Shown in pieces: positions 1-5,856 of a DNA stretch of 6,093 bases (positions are counted from its first letter, which is position 1; each line of letters begins with the position of its first letter). The position numbers were made by a program, and so were the translations under genes. Location: assembly GCA_964194585.1 (NCBI GenBank), contig CAXMNG010000211.1, positions 1 to 6,093 of the forward strand, in the 5' to 3' direction. This DNA comes from JAABYT01 sp964194585. GTDB taxonomy: Bacteria; Pseudomonadota; Gammaproteobacteria; HK1. Below the pieces are notes generated by a model that was not told the DNA's origin, searched no databases, and saw nothing but the letters and a program-made list of their open reading frames with translations.

Positions 1-44
1 AAATAATCGCGCCCTGAATTAATTCCGGTATCATTCTTCCCCCT

Positions 45-122
<78 letters not shown>

Positions 123-149
123 TTTTCCCGCCACCGATCCACCATCGCC

Positions 150-1085
150 GTGAATGTGCCCAGCGACAGAGTATTGAAGGTCGGCGTCCAGTTGCCGGAG
201 GTGGAGCGTGACGTGCGCTGGCCGGAGATCGCGTCCATGGCGACCCTTGCCGAGGATGTCGGCTTCGACTCTCTGTGGGTGGGCGATCACCTTCTTTATC
301 GAAATGCCGGTGAGTCCGCCAGGGGCCCGTGGGAAGCGTGGTCGCAGCTGGCCGCCCTGGCGGCGATTACCACGCGCGTCGAAATCGGACCGCTGGTTGC
401 TGCCACCAGCTTCCACAATCCCGCCATGCTTGCCAAGAAAGCGGCCACCGTAGACGAGATCAGCGGCGGGCGATTGATACTCGGCCTCGGAGCGGGATGG
501 AACCAGACCGAGTACGCGGCCTTCGGCTTCGCCTACGATCGCCGTGTGTCGCGCTTCGAGGAAGCGTTCACCATCATCCGCACCCTGCTACGCGAGGGCG
601 CCATCGATTTCGACGGCGATTACTATCAGCTTCGGGATTGCGAGCTGCTGCCCCGCGGCTCCCGGCCCCAGGGGCCGCCCTTGATGGTGGGATCCGAAGG
701 CCCGCGCATGCTGCGTATCACCATGCCCCACGTGGATGCCTGGAACGCCTGGCACGAATGGTACGGTAACAGCGTGGACCGGCTTGCCGGCGTGCTCGAC
801 AAGGTCGACAGCGCATGCGCGGAAGTGGGGCGGGACGCGGGCGAAGTCCTGCGCACCACCACCGTGCTGATACAGCTCGCCGGCGGCGCCGGGCGCGCAT
901 CCGGTGACGGCAACAAGGGCGACGCTGCGCCGCTGCGGGGATCGACGGAAGAGATCGCCGCCGGGTTGCGCGCCTACGCCCGGCACGGTATCGGACATCT
1001 GCAGCTGGTGCTCGATCCCATCACCGCCGAGTCCATCGAGAGTCTCGCGCCCGTCCTCGCCCTGCTGGACGCGGGCTCCGGCTGA
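150..1085 (+). CDS. LLM class (luciferase-like) F420/flavin-dependent oxidoreductase
   Basis: This 311-aa protein has the usual length and the full TIM-barrel pattern of the bacterial luciferase-like monooxygenase superfamily. These enzymes use reduced FMN or coenzyme F420 to oxidise or reduce small organic substrates in the cytoplasm. Visible motifs are the first strand VGVQLPE (11-17), GFDSLWVGDHLL (38-49), the glycine-rich segment ISGGRLILGLGAGWNQTEY (104-122), and the following helix RRVSRFEEAFTIIRTLL (131-147). A Gly/Ala/Asp-rich stretch (about 244-262) looks like a flexible loop. The start is uncertain: GTG150 is chosen as the longest reading, but GTG156 and TTG174 are in frame and none has a good ribosome binding site. 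The stop lies 10 nt before the dioxygenase start, so the two are probably one operon. The substrate cannot be told from sequence, and cofactor choice (FMN or F420) is also open. Confidence 0.9.
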   Translation: MNVPSDRVLKVGVQLPEVERDVRWPEIASMATLAEDVGFDSLWVGDHLLYRNAGESARGPWEAWSQLAALAAITTRVEIGPLVAATSFHNPAMLAKKAATVDEISGGRLILGLGAGWNQTEYAAFGFAYDRRVSRFEEAFTIIRTLLREGAIDFDGDYYQLRDCELLPRGSRPQGPPLMVGSEGPRMLRITMPHVDAWNAWHEWYGNSVDRLAGVLDKVDSACAEVGRDAGEVLRTTTVLIQLAGGAGRASGDGNKGDAAPLRGSTEEIAAGLRAYARHGIGHLQLVLDPITAESIESLAPVLALLDAGSG

Positions 1086-1095
1086 GACGGGCAGC

Positions 1096-1956
1096 GTGAG
1101 CGTCACCGTCGAGCCGTTGGATGCGCCCCTGGGCGCCGTGCTCAGAGGTGTCGATCCGCGACGCGCGCTGTGCGACGCGGACTTTCAGGTTATCGAGCAG
1201 GCGCTGCTGGAGCATCTCGCCATCGTCATCGCCGACCTGGAAGACGACCTCGACTGGCTGCTGGATGTGGGCCGCCGATTCGGCCCCCTGACGCCGCACA
1301 TATTGACCCGCTTCCATCATCCGAAAACGGCGGAGATGTCGATCATCACGGCCAACATGGACAACGCCGAATCTCGCGAGACGGCGAGACCCGCCGGCGC
1401 CTTCTGGCATTCCGACCTTTCCTACTGCCGGGATCCTTCCGATGCCATCTTCCTGTATGCCACCCACGTGCCCTCCGATGGCGGCGATACCCTGATCGCG
1501 AACATGCAACTCGCTTACGAGGCACTGCCCGCCCCGCGCCGCGAGGCCATCGAAGAATTGACCGCCACCCACCGCTACGGGTGGCGCGGCAAGGGCGCCA
1601 TCACCGAGCCGGATCCGGAGCGCCGGGCGCAATACCCGGACGTGGTGCATCCGGTGGTGCGCGTGCACGCACGCACGGGCAGGCGCTCCCTGTTCGTGAA
1701 CCCGGGCTACACCGTGTGTATCAACGGTGTGCCCGGTGATGAGAGTGATGCCATCCTCGCCGAGCTGTTCGAGCACATGCAGGCTCCGGAGTTCTGCTAT
1801 CAGCACCACTGGGTGGCGGGACAACTGGTGGGCATCGACAACCGGGCGACCCTGCACTGTGCCATGGCGGACTACCATCGGCCCATGCGCAAGCTGCGCA
1901 TGATCGTCGGCTGCACTGAACGCGCAACGCCCGGCGTCGGCAATTTGCTGACTTGA
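1096..1956 (+). CDS. TauD/TfdA-family Fe(II)/2-oxoglutarate-dependent dioxygenase
   Basis: This 286-aa enzyme is close to the length of taurine dioxygenase. The family couples decarboxylation of 2-oxoglutarate to hydroxylation of an organic substrate, which often then loses sulfite or another group. The metal-binding set is complete: H105 and D107 in FWHSDLSYC, and H254 in DNRATLHCAM. R265 sits exactly 11 residues after the distal His, as does the 2-oxoglutarate-binding Arg of TauD. The GGDTL segment (129-133) is also typical. An unusual detail is I247 where TauD has Trp in its WDNR motif. GTG1096 is chosen because the domain begins immediately after it; upstream in-frame sequence overlaps the preceding gene and is not family-like. 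The ribosome binding site is weak, so expression may be coupled to the upstream oxidoreductase. The substrate is unknown, and no sulfonate transporter lies in the window. Confidence 0.92.
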   Translation: MSVTVEPLDAPLGAVLRGVDPRRALCDADFQVIEQALLEHLAIVIADLEDDLDWLLDVGRRFGPLTPHILTRFHHPKTAEMSIITANMDNAESRETARPAGAFWHSDLSYCRDPSDAIFLYATHVPSDGGDTLIANMQLAYEALPAPRREAIEELTATHRYGWRGKGAITEPDPERRAQYPDVVHPVVRVHARTGRRSLFVNPGYTVCINGVPGDESDAILAELFEHMQAPEFCYQHHWVAGQLVGIDNRATLHCAMADYHRPMRKLRMIVGCTERATPGVGNLLT

Positions 1957-1981
1957 CGGCCGGTTGGCGCTTGGGGATAAA
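1953..1981 (+). promoter_or_regulatory. Sigma70-like promoter for the three-gene unit
   Basis: TTGACG (1953-1958, five of six consensus bases) is followed after exactly 17 nt by GATAAA (1976-1981, four of six). The -35 box overlaps the TGA stop of the dioxygenase gene. Transcription would start near 1988, giving a leader of roughly 88 nt before the GTG at 2076. This is the best promoter-like match in the window. It is still only a pattern match. Confidence 0.42.
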
Positions 1982-2049
1982 TTCTTGGCCGGTTGGGCCG
2001 CGATCGCACCCGGGCACAGGCACATCATCGCCCCGTGGCCGCCAACCGG
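1958..2049 (+). repeat. Repeated and inverted CCGGTTGG motif in the leader
   Basis: GGCCGGTTGG occurs twice in direct orientation (1958-1967 and 1987-1996). The 8-mer CCAACCGG, its inverse, occurs at 2042-2049. The first copy lies in the spacer of the proposed promoter and the second at the predicted transcription start. The second and third copies could pair as an 8-bp stem (1989-1996 with 2042-2049), extended by GCC/GGC (1997-1999 with 2037-2039) past a 2-nt bulge. The stem ends 12 nt before the ribosome binding site. It could be a protein-binding site set or an RNA structure. No known riboswitch class is recognised. Confidence 0.4.
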
Positions 2050-2061
2050 GTGGCCGAGCCA

Positions 2062-2068
2062 GGGAGGT
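2062..2068 (+). promoter_or_regulatory. Strong ribosome binding site that fixes the GTG start at 2076
   Basis: GGGAGGT lies 7 nt upstream of GTG2076. It is by far the best Shine-Dalgarno match in the window and decides the start. The reading frame is open up to 1953, but that extra stretch is rich in Gly, Pro and Ser and corresponds to the leader region. Confidence 0.75.
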
Positions 2069-2075
2069 AGCAGCC

Positions 2076-2498
2076 GTGCTTGCACGCAAGGCCACGCGTT
2101 TCGCCGACAAGGCGGCGCACATCATGGGCACTTACGGTCTGCCATTGCAGCCCGAACTGCTGGACTCACTCCAGCGGGACCTGCGCGATTCGAATCCGGA
2201 TGGGCGCCATCGACTGGCGGAGGAGGAGGCCGCGATCTTTCTGGCGCGGGCACTGCACGCCATGGTGATTGCCGCGCTTCGCGCCGATATCGACGCCGGC
2301 GGCCTACTGGCTGCCTGGTCGAAGTTCACCCAGCAGGTCATGTACAGAGCCGATCTGGGGCTCATCAACATGGTCATGTTCAGTGACGAAATTCTGCCGC
2401 TGATCGATGATGTGGAGCAAATTCTTCGACAAGAATTTCCCGCCGGAGAATTTCCGCAGACGAGAACCGCTCCGCGCAGATCCGGCGCGCCACTGTGA
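2076..2498 (+). CDS. Hypothetical soluble helical protein, 140 aa
   Basis: I do not recognise this protein as any family. From GTG2076 it has 140 residues with no signal peptide and no membrane span. It looks mostly alpha-helical: a basic N-terminus (LARKATRFADKAAH), a leucine-rich segment (23-37), an acidic-to-hydrophobic helix (AEEEAAIFLARALHAMVIAALRA in two parts, 48-70), and a third helical stretch around 100-119. The C-terminal tail (120-140) is Pro/Arg-rich, contains a short repeat EFPAG-EFPQ, and is probably disordered. It is the first gene after the proposed promoter. Its stop codon overlaps the next gene's start by four bases (GTGA), which suggests translational coupling. A cytoplasmic partner of the following membrane protein or of the cyclic-nucleotide-binding protein is possible but is inference only. 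The strong ribosome binding site and conserved-looking amphipathic pattern argue that it is real. Confidence 0.75.
   Translation: MLARKATRFADKAAHIMGTYGLPLQPELLDSLQRDLRDSNPDGRHRLAEEEAAIFLARALHAMVIAALRADIDAGGLLAAWSKFTQQVMYRADLGLINMVMFSDEILPLIDDVEQILRQEFPAGEFPQTRTAPRRSGAPL
2419..2438 (+). repeat. Perfect inverted repeat AAATTCTT-cgac-AAGAATTT
   Basis: An 8-bp perfect inverted repeat with a 4-nt loop lies inside the 3' part of the 140-aa gene. It is AT-rich in an otherwise GC-rich coding sequence. A direct repeat GAATTTCC (2433-2440 and 2448-2455, period 15) overlaps its right arm and encodes the EFPAG-EFPQ duplication. It has no following T-run, so it is not an intrinsic terminator. It may be chance within codons, or a small structure upstream of the coupled start at 2495. 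Confidence 0.4.
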
Positions 2499-2905
2499 AT
2501 CTACGCTTGCTGGCGCGCCCGGCAATCTCCCTCGCTGTCGCCATCGCTCTGTGGCTGGCCGCTGATTTGCTCTGGAGCGTCGGCATGGAGATCCGCGAGA
2601 CGGCGCTGAATCCGGCCTGCCAGCTATTTCAGGCCAGAGTGGAAATGGGGCTCGACTGTGATTCGCAGAATCAGTTCGGGTTCTTTCTTGCCATCATCGC
2701 GCCGTTCCTCGGCTTCGGCGCTCTGGTCGCCTTCGTCTACGCAATCACCTGTTCTTATAAGAGGGGCAGGCACCTTTTCCTGAGCTCGCCTCTGGCCTAC
2801 CATTCTAAAGGTGAGGAGTGGCTGGTTTCGGGAGACACGCGCCATGAGTTCGACGTCATTGGAGCTTCTGCAGGTGATGCCGATCTTCGGCGCGATCAGC
2901 GATGA
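2495..2905 (+). CDS. Hypothetical two-span inner-membrane protein, 136 aa
   Basis: No family is recognised. Two hydrophobic segments are visible: about 9-29 (ending in ALWLAADLLWSVG) and 62-86 (GFFLAIIAPFLGFGALVAF onward). Basic residues precede the first (RLLAR) and follow the second (YKRGRH), so both ends should be cytoplasmic, with a loop of about 32 residues outside. The loop has two cysteines (C42, C55) that could form a disulfide. The start GTG2495 overlaps the previous stop in GTGA, typical of coupled translation. The C-terminal 40 residues form a soluble tail. The last 62 nt overlap, out of frame, the start of the cyclic-nucleotide-binding gene. That overlap is long, so the native C-terminus could be shorter, or a frameshift may have extended it. 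The membrane part is well supported; the tail less so. Confidence 0.68.
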   Translation: MNLRLLARPAISLAVAIALWLAADLLWSVGMEIRETALNPACQLFQARVEMGLDCDSQNQFGFFLAIIAPFLGFGALVAFVYAITCSYKRGRHLFLSSPLAYHSKGEEWLVSGDTRHEFDVIGASAGDADLRRDQR

Positions 2906-3338
2906 CACGCTGAAGTTTCTACTCGAGCGTTCCAATGACGTGGACGTCACGAAGGGCGACTATTTTTTCAGAGAGAACGACCAGGGATCGTCGATGTTCG
3001 TTCTCGAAGAGGGGCGCGTCGCCGTCCTGAAGAGCTGGGTGGATCAGACCAAGGATCTGGCGTATCTGAACAAGGGTGATTGCTTCGGCGAGATGGCGCT
3101 CATCGAGATGGGCGCACGCAGCGCTTCCATCCAGGCCACGGAGGACTGCACGGCCATCGAGCTGTCCATCGACAGTCTGCACGAGCTGTATCAGCACGAC
3201 CTCGAGCAATTCACGATCATTCAGATGAACATGAGCCGCGAAGTCTGCCGGCGTCTGCGCAAGGCGGACGACCTGCTGTTTCAGGTGCAGATGCAGACCA
3301 GCGCTCAGGACACGAGCTACCGCTTCTACTCGGGTTAG
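2844..3338 (+). CDS. Stand-alone cyclic-nucleotide-binding domain protein (Crp/Fnr-type sensor domain)
   Basis: This 164-aa protein is one cNMP-binding domain and little else. The beta-roll runs from about residue 33 to 108, and the phosphate-binding cassette is well kept: GDCFGEMALIEMGARSAS (78-95), with E83 in FGEMAL and R92 before SAS, the positions that contact the ribose and cyclic phosphate in CAP/PKA-type domains. Cyclic AMP or GMP binding is therefore plausible. After it comes a helix (119-150, with QMNMSREVCRRLRKADDLL) that could dimerise. There is no helix-turn-helix, kinase or channel domain, so it cannot act as a Crp-like regulator by itself. ATG2844 is chosen because family similarity begins at once (LELLQVMPIFGAIS) and GGAG lies 9 nt upstream; GTG2811 is an unlikely alternative. 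It is the last gene of the trio and ends 5 nt from the convergent molybdoenzyme gene. Confidence 0.93.
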   Translation: MSSTSLELLQVMPIFGAISDDTLKFLLERSNDVDVTKGDYFFRENDQGSSMFVLEEGRVAVLKSWVDQTKDLAYLNKGDCFGEMALIEMGARSASIQATEDCTAIELSIDSLHELYQHDLEQFTIIQMNMSREVCRRLRKADDLLFQVQMQTSAQDTSYRFYSG

Positions 3339-3353
3339 TCGGGCTAGTCGGGC
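3327..3353. repeat. Three tandem 9-bp units at the convergent gene junction
   Basis: TAGTCGGGC is repeated exactly at 3336-3344 and 3345-3353, preceded by a related unit TACTCGGGT (3327-3335, two mismatches). The TAG stop of the plus-strand gene (3336-3338) begins the second unit. The TAG stop of the minus-strand gene (complement of 3344-3346) spans the boundary between the second and third units. Both genes thus end inside the repeat. Replication slippage here would change both C-termini in frame, since the unit is nine bases. Confidence 0.75.
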
Positions 3354-5659
3354 AGAATCGTCGGCGCTTCGAAGGCGCCGACCTCCGGAATGGGCCCGCC
3401 TGCACGTTCCAGTTCCACCAGGGTCGTGTGGGCGCTGGGTCCCTGGGCCAGTCGCGATGTCCCCTTGTCGAGGGTCAACACGTTCGGATTGCCGTGGCGC
3501 TCGAGCCCCGCGGGTGTCTGCGGGTCGTACCAGGCGCCCGTGGCAAGCACCACCACGCCGGGCCGCACGCCGTCGCTGATGCGGGCGCCGGCGAGACACG
3601 CACCGCGGTCATTGAACAATCGCACCACATCGCCGTCGGAGATATTGCGCGCGGCGGCGTCATCCGGATGAATCAACACCGGTTCCCGATCCTGAATTTT
3701 ACTCGCGACGCTGATCTTGCCGCAGTCGAGCTGGCTGTGCAGGCGCGTGGCGGGTTGATTGGACACCAGGTGCAGGGGATGGGTCTCCGCCTGCGGCCCG
3801 CCCAGCCACTCCGCGGGCTCGAACCAGCGGGGATGTCCCGCGCAATCGTCGTAACCGAAGCCGTCGATGGTGTCCGAAAATATTTCGATGCGTCCCGATG
3901 GCGTCGATAATGGATTCTCGCCAGGCGCATGGCGAAAATCGCCGAACAGTACCCGTTCGTGATCCGCCACCGGTAGCTCGAGCTCCCCGGCTTCCCAGAA
4001 CGCGTCGAAGTCCGGCAGCTCGATGCGCTCCCGGGCCGCCTGCTGGCGAAATACGTCGTAGAGATGGCGCAACCATTCCATCTCGCTGCGGCCCTCGGTG
4101 AAGCGTTCCTCGAATCCCAGCCGCGCGGCGAGCCCCGCGAAGATGTCGTGGTCGTTTCTGGCGCCGGCCACCGGGTCCACCGCCTGCTGCATGGCGTAGA
4201 CATGGGCATCGTTGCTGGCCCGGCCGATGTCGTTGCGCTCGAGCGCCGTTGTTGCCGGAAGAACGATATCCGCGTGGCGGGCGAGGGCATTCCACCACGG
4301 CTCGTGCACGATGATGGTGTCTGGCCGTTGCCAGGCTTCCACCAGGCGGTTCAAGTCCTGGTGATGATGGAACGGATTTCCGCCACACCAGTAGATGAGC
4401 CTGGTATCCGGATAGCGCAGCTTGCGGCCGTTGTAATCGAAGCGCGCACCAGGCGCTAGCAGCATGTCGGCGATGCGTGCCACGGGGATGAAGGACTCGA
4501 CGGCATTTTCACCCTGGGGCAGGGTCAATCCGCTCAGGCGCCGCACCGGATTTCCGATCGCCGCTTCCGCGGCATAGCCATAACCCACGCCGCCACCGGG
4601 CATTCCGATCTGACCGAGCATGGCCGCCAGCACCGCCGCCATCCAGTAGGGTTGCTCGCCGTGGTCGCCGCGCTGCAGGGACCACGCAAGCGTAATGAGG
4701 GTGCGATGCGCCGCCATGCGTCGAGCCAGTGCGCGGATCGCGTCTGCGCGAATGTCGCATATGGCAGCCGCCCAGTCGGCGTTCTTCGGCGTACCGTCCT
4801 GCTTGCCCGTGAGATAGGGCAGGAAGCGATCGAAGCCCGTGCAGTACTCATCGAGGAAGGCCTGATCGTGCAGGCCTTCCTCGAACAGGGTGTGCGCGAG
4901 GCCCAGCAGCAGCGCGGTGTCGGTGTTGGGGCGAGCCGCCAGCCACTCCGCATCCAGAAAATCCGCAGCGTCTTCTTTCAGCGGGCTCACATTGACGAAC
5001 TCGACGCCGTTCTCGCGGCAGCGTTGCAGCCAGCCGCGGGTCACGTGCCGCCCGATGCCGCCGCTATTGACCTGGGCGTTCTTGAGCGGAATACCGCCGA
5101 ACATGACCAGCAGTTCAGAATGTTTCGCGATCACCGGCCACGCGGTCATGGTGTCCAGCATGTCGAGAAAGGCGATGCCCACCACATGGGGCATGATCAC
5201 TTGCGCGGCGGCGGTGCTGTAGCTGTTGACCGAGTAGGTGTAGCCGCCGAACTGCTTGAGAAAGCGGTGAATCTGACTCTGTGCGTGGTGAAAGCGTCCG
5301 GCGCTCGCCCAGCCGTAGGAGCCGGCGAAAATCGCCTGGTTTCCGTGCATTTCCTTGACGCGCCCCAGCTCACTGGCAACCAGATCCAGGGCCTTGTCCC
5401 AGCTGACGGCGACGAAGGGCTCGGCGCCGCGACCGCCGCCGTGATTTTCGGCGCCGCGTTCCAGCCAGCCTTTGCGCACCGCCGGCTGCATGATGCGGCT
5501 CCGATGGTGAATGCTGTCCTCGAAGGATTTACCAATGAGTGAAGGATCCGGATCTTCGCCGTGGGGGTGCACGGCGGTAATGGTCCCACCGGCGACCTCC
5601 ACATCGTAGGCGCCCCAGTGGGTGTACGTGCGCGTGCGTTTTGGTGCTTGCGTGGCCAT
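3344..5659 (-). CDS. Molybdopterin oxidoreductase, BisC/DMSO reductase-like S- or N-oxide reductase
   Basis: This 771-aa protein is full length for the DMSO/TMAO/biotin sulfoxide reductase family (E. coli BisC is about the same size). These enzymes carry a bis-MGD molybdenum cofactor and reduce S- or N-oxides. The N-terminus begins with THWGAYDVEV and has no twin-arginine signal and no cysteine motif for an iron-sulfur cluster, so it should be cytoplasmic, as BisC is. The predicted Mo ligand is S148 in SYSTAAAQVIMPHVVG, equivalent to Ser147 of DMSO reductase. Y115 and W117 in GSYGW match its Tyr114 and Trp116. Further family blocks are MPGGGVGYGY (353-362), GGNPFHHHQDLNR (426-438), HADIVLPATTALERND (462-477), TPSGRIEIFS (586-595) and SNQPATRLHSQLD (633-645). 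Odd points are S146 and A150 flanking S-T of the ligand motif, where DMSO reductase and BisC have Asp and Gly. ATG5659 fits family N-termini, but no clear ribosome binding site precedes it. No electron-transfer or chaperone gene is adjacent. Substrate is undetermined; biotin or methionine sulfoxide is a reasonable guess. Confidence 0.95.
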   Translation of the reverse strand: MATQAPKRTRTYTHWGAYDVEVAGGTITAVHPHGEDPDPSLIGKSFEDSIHHRSRIMQPAVRKGWLERGAENHGGGRGAEPFVAVSWDKALDLVASELGRVKEMHGNQAIFAGSYGWASAGRFHHAQSQIHRFLKQFGGYTYSVNSYSTAAAQVIMPHVVGIAFLDMLDTMTAWPVIAKHSELLVMFGGIPLKNAQVNSGGIGRHVTRGWLQRCRENGVEFVNVSPLKEDAADFLDAEWLAARPNTDTALLLGLAHTLFEEGLHDQAFLDEYCTGFDRFLPYLTGKQDGTPKNADWAAAICDIRADAIRALARRMAAHRTLITLAWSLQRGDHGEQPYWMAAVLAAMLGQIGMPGGGVGYGYAAEAAIGNPVRRLSGLTLPQGENAVESFIPVARIADMLLAPGARFDYNGRKLRYPDTRLIYWCGGNPFHHHQDLNRLVEAWQRPDTIIVHEPWWNALARHADIVLPATTALERNDIGRASNDAHVYAMQQAVDPVAGARNDHDIFAGLAARLGFEERFTEGRSEMEWLRHLYDVFRQQAARERIELPDFDAFWEAGELELPVADHERVLFGDFRHAPGENPLSTPSGRIEIFSDTIDGFGYDDCAGHPRWFEPAEWLGGPQAETHPLHLVSNQPATRLHSQLDCGKISVASKIQDREPVLIHPDDAAARNISDGDVVRLFNDRGACLAGARISDGVRPGVVVLATGAWYDPQTPAGLERHGNPNVLTLDKGTSRLAQGPSAHTTLVELERAGGPIPEVGAFEAPTILPD
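3360..3382. repeat. GC-rich 8-bp hairpin inside the end of the molybdoenzyme gene
   Basis: GTCGGCGC (3360-3367) and GCGCCGAC (3375-3382) form a perfect 8-bp stem with a 7-nt loop. It lies 21 nt past the stop of the cyclic-nucleotide-binding gene and within the last codons of the minus-strand gene. Neither strand has a U-run after the stem, so it is not a classical intrinsic terminator. It could still end or protect the 3' end of the plus-strand transcript. Confidence 0.45.
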
Positions 5660-5856
5660 CGTTGTTCGAGGCGCAGTGTCTCCAGGTCAGCGATAATCAT
5701 GCATGGGCGCGGTTGCGAAAACCAGCCTTCGATCATCCCGTTCTCGTCGCCACGATGTCCGACTATCCTTAATCGGGCACGAACTGAGCACTGGATCATG
5801 CTCGCTTCGCCGAAACCCGGCTACACTTTCGGGTTATCCCGTAAAGGTTTGACGCG
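5660..5856. promoter_or_regulatory. Divergent intergenic region between the molybdoenzyme and rfbF-like genes
   Basis: This 197-nt gap must hold promoters for both flanking genes. For the minus-strand gene, a weak candidate is TTTTCG (complement of 5716-5721) and GATTAT (complement of 5693-5698) with a 17-nt spacer. For the plus-strand gene, the region 5811-5841 contains nested inverted repeats: CGAAA/TTTCG (5811-5815, 5827-5831), AACCCG/CGGGTT (5814-5819, 5830-5835) and CGGG-TTAT-CCCG (5830-5841). A TACACT at 5822-5827 could be a -10 box, without a good -35. No small gene is convincing. Confidence 0.35.

Noticed and set aside
904..1095. N-terminal extension of the dioxygenase frame
   Set aside because: It overlaps the conserved end of the upstream oxidoreductase in another frame and reads as Pro/Ser/Arg-rich non-family sequence. 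The domain begins at GTG1096.
1953..2075. N-terminal extension of the 140-aa hypothetical protein from ATG1953
   Set aside because: A strong RBS just before GTG2076 fixes the start, and the extension is leader DNA with repeats and a promoter.
1021..2085. Minus-strand reading frame of 354 codons across the dioxygenase gene
   Set aside because: The opposite strand carries intact iron and 2-oxoglutarate motifs; the antisense translation has no recognisable motif or RBS.
2732..2760. Possible internal promoter with TTATAA before the cNMP-binding gene
   Set aside because: The only -35 at suitable distance is TTCGTC, a poor match, and the gene is already joined to the preceding ones by overlap.
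4652..5542. Long plus-strand reading frame of 296 codons opposite the molybdoenzyme gene
   Set aside because: It is antisense to a gene with strong family motifs throughout. High GC content makes long antisense frames common, and its translation shows no family pattern.
5197..5799. Minus-strand 200-codon frame spanning the upstream region and start of the molybdoenzyme
   Set aside because: Most of it overlaps the molybdoenzyme in a different frame and its translation is Arg/Pro/Ser-rich, as expected of a shadow frame.
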